NCBI GenBank assembly: GCA_951640165.1
Contig: OX621248.1
Location: 992,001-1,056,000, forward strand
From: Pseudoips prasinana
Lineage: Eukaryota > Arthropoda > Insecta > Lepidoptera > Nolidae
Direction of reading: 5' to 3'
Length of the DNA stretch: 64,000 nt
Shown: positions 41,755 to 51,638 of the stretch, one piece after another
Layout: the number at the start of each line of letters is the position of its first letter
How positions within the stretch are numbered: position 1 is the stretch's first letter
Translations under genes and position numbers: made by a program
Notes under the pieces: generated by a model
The model's database searches: none
What the model was told of the DNA's origin: nothing
What the model saw: the letters and a program-made list of their open reading frames with translations, nothing else

Positions 41755-41965
41755 ACTAGCCTGCGGCTCAATTGTTGGTAATCACCACCGTCCATGGACC
41801 ACCAGGGAGGCTGCAAATACGTTTTGAGGATGTAGGATTAATTGCTAATTGTAATTTTGTTTTTGACAAATAAATACTTTAGCACTGAATATGTGAAATA
41901 AAAATAAAAATGACGAATCCACATAAATGTAAAATTTTTACGGAATAAATGAGTTTTGACTTTGA
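41755..41965 (+). mobile_element. Two short LINE 3'-end fragments
   Basis: 41755-41815 keeps part of the CR1-like 3' UTR (GGTAATCACCACCGTCCATGG, inverted relative to the LINE). 41880-41965 ends CGGAATAAATGAGTTTTGAC, the same LINE tail as at 34430, here in plus orientation. Confidence 0.55.
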
Positions 41966-42224
41966 AAAGGCGTAGAGCAGAGTTATACCTACGTAAACTT
42001 TAAAACTTGCAGATTGCGATGCTTTTCTTTACCCTTTACACATTTCCTGCCTAACAGCTTCAGTACATTTCCAGTGTAATGAAAGTTATGGCGGCTAACG
42101 GGTGGGGTTGAAGAACGCTATGGTCCCCTATAGGGTTGTTTCTCAAGTGTTAGTAGGTTGCCACTTTAATTGAGCAGTCTCAAGCACAACTCTAACTACC
42201 GTATTCTATGCAAGAACGTTACTA

Positions 42225-42420
42225 TAAGGTAACGTAGCGGCTAAGACAGTCGCCTCGCCGCTTCGTGTCGCGGGTTGGAGTCCCGCGCTGGACAACTATT
42301 TGTGTGACCTATAAATAGTTGTTCTGAGTCTGGATGTAATTTGTGTCCGTCTATTATATGTTTATAAAATACTCCGCGACAGGGATTAAACACCAAAGTG
42401 GGGGCGTCGTCTATAAAAAA
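42225..42420 (+). mobile_element. SINE family S2
   Basis: AACGTAGCGGCTAAGACAGT head with B box GCGGGTTGGAGTCCCGC. It ends CGGGGATTAAACACC-like then an A-rich tail. The first ~10 bp of the head are missing. Confidence 0.78.
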
Positions 42421-42486
42421 ATAAAAACTAAAAACAGAATAAAATAAATATTTAAGCGGACTCCCATACAACAAACGTTCTTTTGC

Positions 42487-42556
42487 CGTTTTTATAGCTA
42501 ATATTAGGGAACCCTTCGTGCGCGAGTCCGACTCACACTTGGCCGGTATTTTATTC
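42487..42556 (+). repeat. Repeat family F, 3' end
   Basis: GGGAACCCTTCGTGCGCGAG and TCCGACTCACACTTGGCCGG only. Confidence 0.6.
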
Positions 42557-42670
42557 TTAAAAACTTTCGTGTGTAGTAAATAGAAACCTTTTTTAACCGA
42601 CTTCAAAAGGAGGTTCTCAATTTGAATGGTATTTTTTTTTCCAAATATATGCGTGAGATATCATAACTAT

Positions 42671-42914
42671 GTTGGCCGGTTAGCGTAGTTGGTAAATGCT
42701 TGCCTTTTACGCCGGAGATCGTGGTTTCGATTCCCACTCAGGACAGATATTTGTGTGCATGAACATGAGCGTTTGTCCCGGGTCTGGGTGTGGTTGTCTA
42801 ATATCAATAATTATCAATATGTAAAATATCAGTTATCTGGTTTCCATAGTACAAGCTCTGTTTAATTTGGGATCAGATGGCCGTGTGTAAATAATGTCCT
42901 AGGATATTATTATA
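42671..42914 (+). mobile_element. SINE family S3 (full length)
   Basis: Head TTGGCCGGTTAGCGTAGTTG, CTTGCCTTTTACGCCGGAG and B box CGTGGTTTCGATTCCC. It resembles a tRNA-Lys gene, with TTT at the anticodon position (inference). Body GATATTTGTGTGCATGAACA and GGGTCTGGGTGTGG, then AGTTATCTGGTTTCCATAG, TTTGGGATCAGATGGCCG and a TTATTAT end. Confidence 0.84.
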
Positions 42915-43504
42915 TTTGAGCTCATGCCACGATGATTTCAAGTCAGTCCTAAGGAAAATACGACCAATATCCTTAGGCTAAACACATTTACAAATTTATA
43001 AACAAGCTACAGTCAAGTTGGCAACTACAAAAAGACTAGACTAATAGAAAAAGTCCCTGCCTAAGATTACTGCTAGGTAGGTGCTACTTTCTTATTAAAA
43101 CGTATTTATCTTTACCATCAGTCCAAAATACAAAAGATATAATTGTTTAACAATTAAATCTTTCAAGCGTCTTAATTTTATAATTACCAACCTTGCATCA
43201 ACTTTAGCATACAATCTCAATTCAAAAGTATCCGATTTACCTGTTTAGCACATCAAAAAGCCCTGATGGAAGAATTGTTCCCTTAAATGAGCGTATCGTA
43301 CTCAACACTCGTTACATAACTATTGTAAGAAGACCTTTCTTATAAAGGGTTTATCGAAGAGTTCAAAAATGATATAAAGGCCAATATAAAATGGTCCGCG
43401 TTAAATAAAATTCATAATTAAGTTAATGTGGCTATGGGGGTAGGGTAGACACACTGACATATGTCATGTTTGATTTAGTTAGGTTATTTAAATTAATATA
43501 AGGT
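42915..43504. other. No gene seen
   Basis: AT-rich unique DNA. Confidence 0.4.
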
Positions 43505-43770
43505 AGGTGGTTGGGTACCTTAATGAGAGTGAACAATGAGGGTGAACCCATGTGAACAGCTTGAAGCTGTTCACATGGGGCATAGCTTAAATACTACAAC
43601 CGGTGATCACTGCTTATTATATCACTACACCCTCTTAAACACGGAGAAACCCAGAAATTGAACGACTTGGGCAGTCACAAATCGATAAATTATCCACGTG
43701 CCTAGGTGCTTAACTTCACCGAATACTTATATACCGGTGACATCAAATGGCTATGAGCGTTTCAAGACAT
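43505..43770 (-). mobile_element. S5S SINE-like repeat, degraded
   Basis: The minus-strand order is retained: CATTTGATGTCACCGGTATA, GTGAAGTTAAGCACCTAGG, GATTTGTGACTGCCCAAG. Many substitutions. A 33-bp palindrome lies inside its left part. Confidence 0.5.
43547..43579. repeat. 16-bp perfect palindromic arms with a 1-nt centre
   Basis: CCCATGTGAACAGCTT, then G, then its exact complement AAGCTGTTCACATGGG. Not present in other S5S copies. Confidence 0.85.
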
Positions 43771-43779
43771 AATTTATAT

Positions 43780-43990
43780 ACTAAGAATGTGTATGCTAGT
43801 TTATAAACTTGACAATAACTTAATACTCGTATAAGGTAGTTAAATAACTAAATCATAAAATCATAAATTAAAAGTTTTCATACTTACATGTACTTAAATA
43901 TCTATATTTACCTAGAAATAATTATGTATATTAACTATATTAGTACAAGCATATTCTGACTATTTACAAGCATTTTGTTTTTAATATATA
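43780..43990 (+). mobile_element. LINE 3'-end repeat, family D, degraded
   Basis: AACTTGACAATAACTTAATA, TTTTCATACTTACATGTAC and ATTCTGACTATTTACAAGC. The poly(A)-signal end is lost in an A/T run. Confidence 0.5.
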
Positions 43991-44039
43991 AAAAAAATAT
44001 ATATATATTATTTCTTTTTATTTTTCAGCATATATTATA

Positions 44040-44225
44040 AAAGAGAGTGTCTCTTGGTCTCGGTAGCGTATTTAAATGCGAGATTAATGTCCTAGGTTCA
44101 ATTCCTGGGTGAATATCCATTAGCAGACTGTAGTTTGGAAGTTGGGGGTGTTTTAGGGTCGTTCCTAGCTCTCTCCTCAATGGTGTCGTATACCTAGCCC
44201 GGATTAGAGACAAGACAAAACACGA
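44040..44225 (+). mobile_element. tRNA-headed SINE of another family (S6, single copy seen)
   Basis: A-box-like TTGGTCTCGGTAGCG and B-box-like CTAGGTTCAATTCC. Body TATCCATTAGCAGACTG, TTTTAGGGTCGTTCC and TAGCCCGGATTAGAGACAAG. No shared core with S1-S3. Confidence 0.5.
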
Positions 44226-44562
44226 CATAAGATTTAAAAATAATTATGTGTGGTATAGTATAAATAGTAATTATGTAAGAGCTGTATAAAAATATGACCA
44301 CAATAACCAGCAAAAGGTTTTATTAAACGGATCTCAAGTATTTTTAATGCAATTTTAATTTTTGTCTAGAAACCATAAATTTAAAACCGCTTTAACTATT
44401 GAGCTCACTTATTACACTTATGCAAGTCAACATTTTAATAAGATTAATGAATTTATAAAAATAAATTACACACCAAGTTTTCAGCAGTATATAAAGTAGG
44501 TCTAAAGTAAATATGTTTAACTTACATGTTATAGCGGTGGTTATAACAAAAGTGCATGCTAA
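44226..44562. other. No gene seen; AT-rich flank of the Tc1 element
   Basis: A 61-codon minus-strand frame reaches into the Tc1 end; joining the two flanks across the insertion did not give a longer frame. Confidence 0.4.
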
Positions 44563-44564
44563 TA

Positions 44565-44670
44565 CACTCGCGAGCAACCAAATCGACTCAAGCCTAGACG
44601 GCGCACATATACATTGATTTTCCTAAAACGATAAATGGTAATTACAAAAGTGATATGTCATTCGAAAGCT
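44565..44670. repeat. Left terminal inverted repeat of the Tc1 element
   Basis: Outer block starts CACTCGCGAGCAACCAAATC (contains the 8-bp palindrome CTCGCGAG). Inner block TGATATGTCATTCGAAAGCT lies at 44651-44670, 86 nt from the outer end. Two conserved blocks per end suggest two transposase-binding sites. Confidence 0.88.
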
Positions 44671-44800
44671 GAAGAATTAGGCTTTCAATTAACATCAATA
44701 CCTTAAAAAAAACTAAGCGCTGATTTATTGACACATTTTAATTGGCCGTCAGCGTAAATTACCTCTTTAGGAATCCACGACTTGCGCTACCTGCTCCCGC

Positions 44801-44836
44801 TATAAAACCCCCCACTTCCGGTTTATCTTATCAGTT
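44801..44836 (+). promoter_or_regulatory. Core promoter of the transposase gene: TATA box and initiator
   Basis: TATAAAA at 44801-44807 and TCAGTT at 44831-44836. The A of TCAGT (44833) lies 32 nt after the first T of the TATA box, the usual arthropod spacing. This predicts a 65-nt 5' UTR before the ATG. Confidence 0.7.
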
Positions 44837-44897
44837 GCTTGTTACAGGTTGACCGGTACACATCTCCGTAAATTGCATTCCTTGTTTTCGCTAACCC

Positions 44898-45929
44898 ATG
44901 GATACCACACCAGAAGAAGCCGCTCAAGTTGTTGCCTTGTTGCAACAAGGGTTAAGTCAGCGAGCAATCGCTGCCCAGCTCCACTTGAGCCAGTCTTCTG
45001 TATCCCGAGTATACAGACGGTTCCAAGAGACTGGTGCCTTCAATCGGAGACCAGGAACGAGCCGCCACCGGTGCACTTCAGAGAGAGACGACCGCTTCAT
45101 TGTCTCAACCTCGCTGCGCAATCGACACCTTACGGGCGTTGATGTGCAGCAAGAACTGAGACGTGTACGACAAGTGGCTGTCAGCGAGTGGACAGTGAGA
45201 AGACGCTTGAAGGAAGCCAACTTGACGCCAAAAAGACCTGCGACGGGCCCTAAGTTGACTGCAGGCCACCGACAAGCGCGCCTTCAATTTGCTCGAGAGC
45301 ATCTCAATTGGAGCGTTGCGCAATGGCGATCGGTCCTGTTTACTGATGAGTGCAGAATGTGTCTGCATGGCAGTGACAGGAGAGGCCGAGTCTACAGGCG
45401 TCCGGGAGAACGATTTGCCCAATGTTGTTTCGCTGAAACAGTGGCATATGGCGGCGGTTCCTGCATGATGTGGGCTGGTATCTCTTTAGAGGGAAAAACC
45501 GAACTTGTTTTCGTGCCTGGGGGCGGCCGAGGAGGCGGGCTAACAGCTGATCGGTACATCACCGACATTCTACTGGATCATGTTGTGCCCTACGCAGGGT
45601 TTGTCGGTGAAGACTTCGTGTTAATGCACGACAATGCCCGCTGCCACACGGCACGAGTCACTCGACAGTTTCTGCAAGAGGTCGAATTACGCACGATGGA
45701 CTGGCCTGCGCTCAGTCCTGACATGAATCCCATCGAGCACTTATGGGACGAGCTTAAAAGAAGAGTTCGGGCCAGAAATCCAGTCCCTTCAAGCGTAGAC
45801 GAGCTAAAGACAGCATTATTAGAGGAGTGGGACGGCATTCCTCAAGAAAATGTCAAAAAATTGATAAGGTCCATGAAAAACAGACTGCGGGATGTAATTA
45901 GGGCTAGAGGGGGCAATACGAAATACTGA
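44898..45929 (+). CDS. Tc1-like transposase, DD34E, 343 aa
   Basis: Catalyses cut-and-paste transposition at TA sites, acting in the nucleus on the element's own inverted repeats. Residues ~5-50 form the first helix-turn-helix (VVALLQQGLSQRAIAAQLHL, SVSRVYRRF). Residues ~62-115 form the second DNA-binding domain, with a basic GRPR-hook-like stretch around NRRPGTSRHR. The catalytic triad is D150 (LFTDE), D245 (LMHDNARCH) and E280 (DMNPIEHLWDEL). The 34 residues between D245 and E280 define DD34E. A glycine-rich loop (GGGRGGG, 208-214) sits before the second D. The length is normal for Tc1 proteins. No stop or frameshift. The start ATG has CCC before it, the first in-frame ATG after the predicted transcription start. 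Its base composition is unlike the AT-rich neighbours, consistent with a recent arrival. Confidence 0.95.
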   Translation: MDTTPEEAAQVVALLQQGLSQRAIAAQLHLSQSSVSRVYRRFQETGAFNRRPGTSRHRCTSERDDRFIVSTSLRNRHLTGVDVQQELRRVRQVAVSEWTVRRRLKEANLTPKRPATGPKLTAGHRQARLQFAREHLNWSVAQWRSVLFTDECRMCLHGSDRRGRVYRRPGERFAQCCFAETVAYGGGSCMMWAGISLEGKTELVFVPGGGRGGGLTADRYITDILLDHVVPYAGFVGEDFVLMHDNARCHTARVTRQFLQEVELRTMDWPALSPDMNPIEHLWDELKRRVRARNPVPSSVDELKTALLEEWDGIPQENVKKLIRSMKNRLRDVIRARGGNTKY

Positions 45930-45933
45930 TTTA

Positions 45934-45939
45934 AATAAA
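45934..45939 (+). promoter_or_regulatory. Poly(A) signal of the transposase gene
   Basis: AATAAA starts 5 nt after the stop codon, followed by a T-rich stretch. Confidence 0.65.
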
Positions 45940-46102
45940 ATAATTTTATTTTTAATTTTTTTTGTTTAATTTGTCAAATACGAGACACATACCCTTTTTC
46001 CTAAATTCCCGTTTTTCCTACTCTTGCATTCAGACATCATTTATTTCAAAAATGATGGATGGATTTCAATGATAATGATATCAAATTAAAGCTGACATCT
46101 TA

Positions 46103-46208
46103 AGCTTTCGAATGACATATCATTTTAATAATTTCCATTCATGATTTTAGTTGTATCAATGTATGTGTGCGCCGACAAGGCTTGAGTCGATTTGGTTGCT
46201 CGCGAGTG
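46103..46208. repeat. Right terminal inverted repeat of the Tc1 element
   Basis: Mirror of the left end. The inner block is at 46103-46122, 86 nt from the terminus, the same distance as on the left. The outer block ends GGTTGCTCGCGAGTG followed by TA. Confidence 0.88.
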
Positions 46209-46210
46209 TA

Positions 46211-46659
46211 GTTACAAGTCATGCTTTGAGCTTGTTTGTATCAAAACGTATAATTATCGCTATTAGTTTTTGTACTAAAATTTTCTATAAGGGGATTTTG
46301 TGTGTTGTAGCAAAACCAGGTTACTTATGAAAGAAGTTAAAAAAAAAAAGAGCGGCATAATACTACATACTATGAAACCTCCCTCGACTAAAAGCGGTCA
46401 CTAAAGAAGAGGTGTATAAGAGGGTATTTTTTGTAACGTTATGTAAAACTGTCAGTCTACGTTAAGGATAATGGATGGAGATGGTGGTTGCGGCGTCTTG
46501 GCATTTGTACTCTCAGAAGAAGCCTACGATTTGTTGGATTGTGCAGAGTTTCACGAGAGTTTCTATTAGCCTTGATTTGCTTGAGGCAAGTCGTGATGTT
46601 ACCATCCGGATCGTCTAGGACTTTGAAGGTATACAATGTGCTCACAGGAAAAGTAGGAC
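46211..46659. other. No gene assigned
   Basis: Frames on both strands at 46457-46720 (75 codons plus, 73 minus). The minus one reads DGNITTCLKQIKANRNSRET. Balanced composition suggests repeat-derived coding, but the family is not recognised. Confidence 0.35.
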
Positions 46660-46840
46660 ATATCCATGCAGTATGCAAACCCGGAAGGGGAAGACCGACC
46701 GGCGATCATGTATGAAGAATATAATGACAGTAATCGAGGCAAAAGATGTGTGGAAAAAATGGAAATCCGTTGTGTCTGCCTACCCCTATGGGAAAAAGGC
46801 GAGAGTCTATGTATGTATGTATGTATGCAAACCCCTGGGT
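46660..46840 (+). mobile_element. Second RTE-like LINE family (R2), 3' end with TATG-repeat tail
   Basis: AACCCGGAAGGGGAAGACCG, then codons reading KNIMTVIEAKDVWKKWKSVV and SAYPYGK, and a TATGTATGTATGTATG tail. Related ends occur at 55385 and 59235. The C-terminal RDxWK(S)VV pattern recalls RTE elements. Confidence 0.65.
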
Positions 46841-47169
46841 GTTAAATACGGGTTACATTTGATTGCCCCGACTACCAAGATACTTGGATGGTACGTGGCA
46901 GTCTGCAGATCTTTCACGTCAGAGACTTGATTATTTACTGACATTCTATCGTATTATATCCCTAAATGTTATCAATGCGCCGGCATCCTTTCTCGTCTAA
47001 TACGTAGCCTATGAAACAAAAAAAAATTATTAGCAGTCCAGTTTTTACAAGTAGTTTACTTACAGTGATAGTCTCACTAGGTAATGCCTGTATTGAGGCT
47101 ATCGATGTGATACGATACGATTACAAGCTAGAACTTTAATTAAATGGAAAAGACATACAGAAGTAGTAA

Positions 47170-47312
47170 TAATAATCATCATATCATCCAAAGATATAAT
47201 ATCCAAAATCCATAAGATCCAAAGTTCGCCAAAATGGCCGGTATTGCGTTGCCCGCGTCCAACGGCATCCCGCGCCTTTGCAAGATCGTCGTTCCCTCGT
47301 ATGGGGTCTCCA
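47170..47312 (-). mobile_element. RTE-type LINE 3' end, diverged
   Basis: AATCATCATATCATCCAAAG tail complement; then GGCCGGTATTGCGTTGCCC and TGCAAGATCGTCGTTCCC. It encodes, with gaps, the reverse of DDLAKARDAVGRGQRNTG. Confidence 0.6.
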
Positions 47313-47900
47313 CTGCATAGACGTTCTGCCTTAGTGGACGTTCGTTCAATGCATATGTAATGCATCTTAGCAATTTATTACTTTTCTGGCATACATCTTT
47401 CCTATATAAATATAATAATATAACTTAATATAAGAAGCGCCCTGTTCAATATAAAAATATTCCCTGATGGCTTTAACCTCCCTAATCTCATAAACCCTAA
47501 TAAAATTAAACCGTCTCCGGAGCTTTAATATAATAATAAAATTGTTCTAATTATACCCCAAGAACATCGGCTATAGAAAGTTTCCGAGTTATGACATTGA
47601 AGCAAGAATGTTAATACAAAATGTTGGAAATTAACTGGAATTTTACCAGTTGTTTGGAATAATGGTAAGTAATTTGATGCTGGATAGAACAAAGGGAAAC
47701 TTGGGGACTTCTCACGCGTGGGTACAGATACTATTGTTTATTTGTTAAGACGCTGCCTCGACCTAATTGTAAATCCCGTAGGCGAATTGTAAATACACGT
47801 AATTAAAACAGAAATACAATTAGTCTATTTGTGGTGTGATTTTCATATGAAACGTGAATGCAACAAATTTGTTTAATTCTAACTTAACCTACTTGGTAAA
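47313..47900. other. No gene seen; AT-rich
   Basis: Nothing recognised. Confidence 0.4.
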
Positions 47901-47902
47901 TA

Positions 47903-48327
47903 CAGGGTGGCCAAAGAGTTGACGTTCAAACGCAAAATTTAGATACTTTATGATGAGGAGTATCCAAATCGATGTTCTACGATTTTGCGTCGTTTTCTAG
48001 ATAGAATATTTATAATTATGTTTTTTTGAAAATTTCACCTAACATCAGTTTTCGATTTTTTCCTCGTTCTGTTGAACATTTGTGGTTCTTGTTGTTGTCT
48101 GGTTGTGATTACTAATTAGTATAGTTTAACCTAACACCCTGAAAAGTATGGTTTATTTAATAATTGCAGAACTGGCTTAAAATTTATTCAAATGTTTAGA
48201 ATTAGGATCTGAGCTCAGGACTCATAAATTTTCAAAGTATCAAAAAAACGGGAAGGGGGGGGGGTGATTCGGATACATCATAATTATCTAAATTTTGCCT
48301 TTGAACGTCAACTCTTCGGCCACCCTG
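47903..48327. mobile_element. M3: 425-bp TIR element with TA target duplication
   Basis: The ends are CAGGGTGGCCAAAGAGTTG and CAACTCTTCGGCCACCCTG, about 40 bp inverted with few mismatches. TA is at 47901-47902 and 48328-48329. The interior is AT-rich with a G run (48255-48264) and no transposase, so it is a MITE. Confidence 0.82.
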
Positions 48328-48365
48328 TATACTCCCTTACGGAGGCATTCACTCCTGAAACCCGT

Positions 48366-48495
48366 AGTTGATACCCATACGATAGGTCTCGCCGACGCTG
48401 ACAGGGTGCTGTAAGCGAGGCGTGGCCTATCCATAGCTGGGTGGCACTTCAGTGGTTTAATTTCTATGTATTTCCGTGCTTTGAGTAGCACGTTA
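48366..48495 (+). mobile_element. S5S SINE-like repeat, partial, plus orientation
   Basis: TAAGCGAGGCGTGGCCTATC and CATAGCTGGGTGGCACTTC are the worn 5S-like boxes; GTGCTTTGAGTAGCACGTTA belongs to the tail. It begins only 36 bp after M3. Confidence 0.5.
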
Positions 48496-49399
48496 AGCTA
48501 TCACTCTTGGATAAAGTCACTAAACACTGATCAGTTTGATATGCGTTTTGTAGTCATCATTTAAGTTTAGAACGAATAATACAAACCATTCTCTAGTTAA
48601 TCAGTGTTTAAATGTTTTATGAGTAAGGAAGTTAATTACAAATTCTTTTCTTTTTTTATGTATTATATACGTGCCGACTATTTAGTTCTTAAACGAAATG
48701 ATTCATACACTGGAATTTTATGTGAGGTCTAAAATAAAACCTCAATAAATATTAAAACAATAAATTTAATTTAGGTACAGTACCCGTATGTAAAAGAGGT
48801 TGAATGATAAGGTTTAAATTGTTATGTGGGACGGTATTTTAAAGGGCCGATTAAAGATACTTTAAATTTAATTACTTACACATTATTTTCTTTCAGGCAG
48901 ACTTTCAGATAATCTTTGTTAGTGAGTTTATAATTGAAACAAAACTATTCAGGTTCTTGAAACTTCAAAGCCATACATCATGTACCCTAATGTATTAAAA
49001 TACACTTACTAATAATAACCACTATTAAAAATATTTTATCATAGTTTATCCCGATGTATGGAACCCTGATAGACTTACTTATGAGATGCTCTTGTCATTA
49101 AACTGTACAGTATGCACCTTAAAGCGTCCTAAAATAACACGTATTAAAAATCTACATTACATATATTTCGTGTGATGTGTCTACAACAATCAAATAAGTT
49201 TTAATCAAAATAAATCTCACCCTTGACCAGATTTTTTTCTGTCAGTTTTCAATTAAGTAAGTGTAGATAATAGATTTCGTTAAATATATTTTTACATTAT
49301 TTATTTTTGCATTCTATTATATAGTGAATTGTACAGCATGACTCAAACAAAAACACCTGTAATGTATACTACAATTCTCAATAAATCATTTATTCGTAC
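48496..49399. other. No gene seen; 0.9 kb AT-rich
   Basis: Nothing recognised. Confidence 0.4.
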
Positions 49400-49615
49400 A
49401 GGCAGCGGTAACTATTATGTCAGAGTTGTTTAAGCCATCCATTAGTCCTCTGACATATCTTAACAACTGTTGTCTAATGTAATGACTACAGCCGGGACTG
49501 ACAGCTCAACGTGCCTCCCGAAGAAGAGCGCTTAGTAGTTATATGAACTATATTAGCGGTCATACACCCCTTCTGGCTGACCACGCGGCTAGGTGGTTAA
49601 CCTAACAGTCATTAT
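49400..49615 (-). mobile_element. S5S SINE-like repeat, degraded
   Basis: AGTCCTCTGACATATCTTAA, CAGCCGGGACTGACAGCTCA and GACCACGCGGCTAGGTGGTTA keep the family order; the C-box region is lost. Confidence 0.5.
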
Positions 49616-49631
49616 TAATAAATTATAGGTA

Positions 49632-49885
49632 AATAATAATAATAATATCTAGGGACAATGTCACACAGATCATCCTAGCCCCAAACTAAGCAAAGCTTGT
49701 ACTATGGGTACCAGGCGACGATATACATACTTATATAGACAGATAAATACTTAAATACATAGAAAACATCCATGACTCAGAAACAAATATTCGTGGTCAT
49801 CACACAAATATTTGCACTTACCGGGATTCGATCCCAGGGCCACCAGCTTCGTAGGCAGGAGCACTACCAACTAGGCTACGGTGAC
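49632..49885 (-). mobile_element. SINE family S1 (inverted, intact)
   Basis: The ATT-repeat end is at 49632-49645. The head on the right (minus strand: GTCACCGTAGCCTAGTTGG, B box TGGGATCGAATCCC). Body blocks complete. Confidence 0.84.
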
Positions 49886-49907
49886 CGTCAAAATAAAATA
49901 TTAATAG

Positions 49908-50125
49908 TGGCAGTGTGCAGGGCACATAAATGGGGCAGAAAGGTTCTCGAGAGACGACCACGAACGCGCGCAGTGTGGGCAGGCTCCCTACAAGGTGGAC
50001 CGACGATCTTGCAAGGCTCGCGGGAAGCCATTGGATGCGGGCAGCGCAGGACCGGCTATTGTGAAGATCCTTGGGGGAGGCCTTTGTAAAGCAGTGGACG
50101 TCTTTCGGCTGACATGATGATGATG
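49908..50125 (+). mobile_element. RTE-type LINE 3' end, frame-shifted
   Basis: GGGGCAGAAAGGTTCTCGAG, GGCAGGCTCCCTACAAGGTG, GGGGGAGGCCTTTGTAAAGC and an ATGATGATGA tail. Two small deletions break the frame. It starts 23 bp after the S1 head. Confidence 0.72.
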
Positions 50126-50531
50126 AAATATAAAAATCATAATATGAAAATCATAGCATTCTTCTCCTTTAAATGTGTTAAGTATAAAGGTCAACCTTGC
50201 ATCACCAAGCAGAATCGTTTAACCTTTTAAAATAATTGATTGTTTATAGTCTTTTGATTTCTAAGCTACAGGCATAAAGGTACATTTGATATGCACATCA
50301 ATATGCTAATATAGATGCATTATGCTAATTTAAAGGTTTAAATTATTAACAAAATCAGATACTTGCCTATCTTTTACGATAAAAATTGTTAGATAAGCTA
50401 TAAAATGGGTAAAAAAGCACCTCTGACTTACCAAGTTAATGCAGGTGATGCACTTTATGAGTTAGAGGTGTTCCATATCGAATTAGTCGTATTTGGTAAG
50501 TATATTGTTAAATATAAAATATTATTCGAAG
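50126..50531. other. No gene seen
   Basis: AT-rich. Confidence 0.4.
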
Positions 50532-50905
50532 ACGAGAGACGTGGGCGCTCACTATAGGCCTTATCAGGCGGCTCAAGTTCACCCAAAGAGTAATTAATAG
50601 GGCTATGCTTGGAGTTTCCCTGCGAGATCTAATCAGAAATGCTGAGATCCGCAGGCGAACCAAAGTAACTGACATAGCCCGAAGAATTTTCAAGCTGAAG
50701 TGGCACTGAGCAGGGCACATATCTCGTAGAGCCGCGATGGTCGCTTGAGCAAAAATGTTCTCGAGTGGCGACCACGAACCATAAACGCAGTGTGGGCAGG
50801 CCCCCTACAAGGTGGACCGATGATCTTGTGGGGTCGCTGGAGATCTTTGCGGTAGGCCTTTGTCTGGACGTCTTTCTGCTGATATGATGATGATGATGAT
50901 TAGTG
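50532..50905 (+). mobile_element. RTE-type LINE 3' end with multiple breaks
   Basis: GGCCTTATCAGGCGGCTCAA, GGAGTTTCCCTGCGAGATC and AAAGTAACTGACATAGCCCG are followed by a stop within the LKWH* position. The part encoding MRIAQDRQLW is deleted. Tail ATGATGATGATGAT. Confidence 0.75.
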
Positions 50906-51167
50906 TGGCCGAATGATTAGGTATCTTTAGCACTAAGTTTTAAGAAACCTGTCAGCACTAGTTGGTGAGTTTACTGACATATGATTTTCTTTGTTTTTCT
51001 CCGTACCTAAGTTTATGTAGCGCCCTGCCATCGGGGACAGTTATCGTTTGGAACGTAACATCTTTTGGCAGAACGATATAATATTAGCGTTATCTTTGGT
51101 AAAGTTTGAGACACGTTTTAGTAAAAACTGGTTGAAAATGTGTTTATTTTATATGAACTTACATACA
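50906..51167. other. No gene seen
   Basis: Unique-looking spacer. Confidence 0.4.
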
Positions 51168-51345
51168 CGTGGCGCAGCGGCTAACACAGTCGCCTTGCCG
51201 TTTCCCGCGCCGGACAAATATTTGTGTGACCCAGAAATCGTTGTTCGCAGTCTGGATATAATTTGTGTCCTTCTATTATATGTTGGCAAAGTACCCCGCG
51301 ACATAGGGATTAGATTCTCTAGTACGGGCGTTGTCTTTTTTTAAG
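51168..51345 (+). mobile_element. SINE family S2, B box deleted
   Basis: ACACGTGGCGCAGCGGCTAA head; the B-box segment is shortened to CCGTTTCCCGCGCCGGAC. Body and tail present (AAGTACCCCGCGACATAGGG). It should be inactive for Pol III. Confidence 0.76.
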
Positions 51346-51638
51346 GATAAAAATTGTTTATTTCTAATAAATACAAATTCACTTTTCACGAAACACAATC
51401 TCTTAAAATAAACTTGTCCCTAATCCGGGCCGGCAGACAATTCTCCAGGTTTTTGTTTGTGTGTGAAATCACAGACGGCCGTCTTTGATTTTTTTGTGGT
51501 GCCCGTCTGTTGTGCTAATAGGAAAAACATTTAGTTTATACGATTACAACAGCATGTAATCGGATCATGGTTAACAACTTACATTTTTAACACCTCTTAC
51601 AGGAGGCTGTCACTGCTTCACCGGGAAATTATAAATAA
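51346..51638. other. No gene seen
   Basis: A patch AATCACAGACGGCCGTCTTTG (palindromic GACGGCCGTC) near 51470 is unassigned. Confidence 0.4.

Larger units (their letters stand above)
44565..46208 (+). mobile_element. Tc1-like DNA transposon, apparently intact (1,644 bp)
   Basis: Flanked by TA on both sides (44563-44564 and 46209-46210). The ends are inverted repeats over more than 100 bp: an outer block identical for 31 bp, then a diverged spacer, then an inner block of 20 identical bases. Inside are a core promoter, one full transposase frame on the plus strand and a poly(A) signal. The coding part is GC-richer than the flanks. Size, TA target, TIR plan and the DD34E transposase all fit the Tc1 family. 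Nothing missing for autonomy is visible. Confidence 0.93.

Noticed and set aside
44392..44577. Host exon interrupted by the Tc1 insertion (GTAAGT near 44519-44524 on the minus strand)
   Set aside because: Joining the two flanks with one TA gave stops in all frames within a few codons of the junction.
44849..45838. Alternative frames over the Tc1 transposase
   Set aside because: Shadows of the 343-codon transposase frame; only that frame has the HTH and DD34E residues.
46457..46930. 75- and 85-codon frames as a gene
   Set aside because: The second is the C-terminus of the R2 LINE tail; the first has a competing minus-strand frame and no motif.
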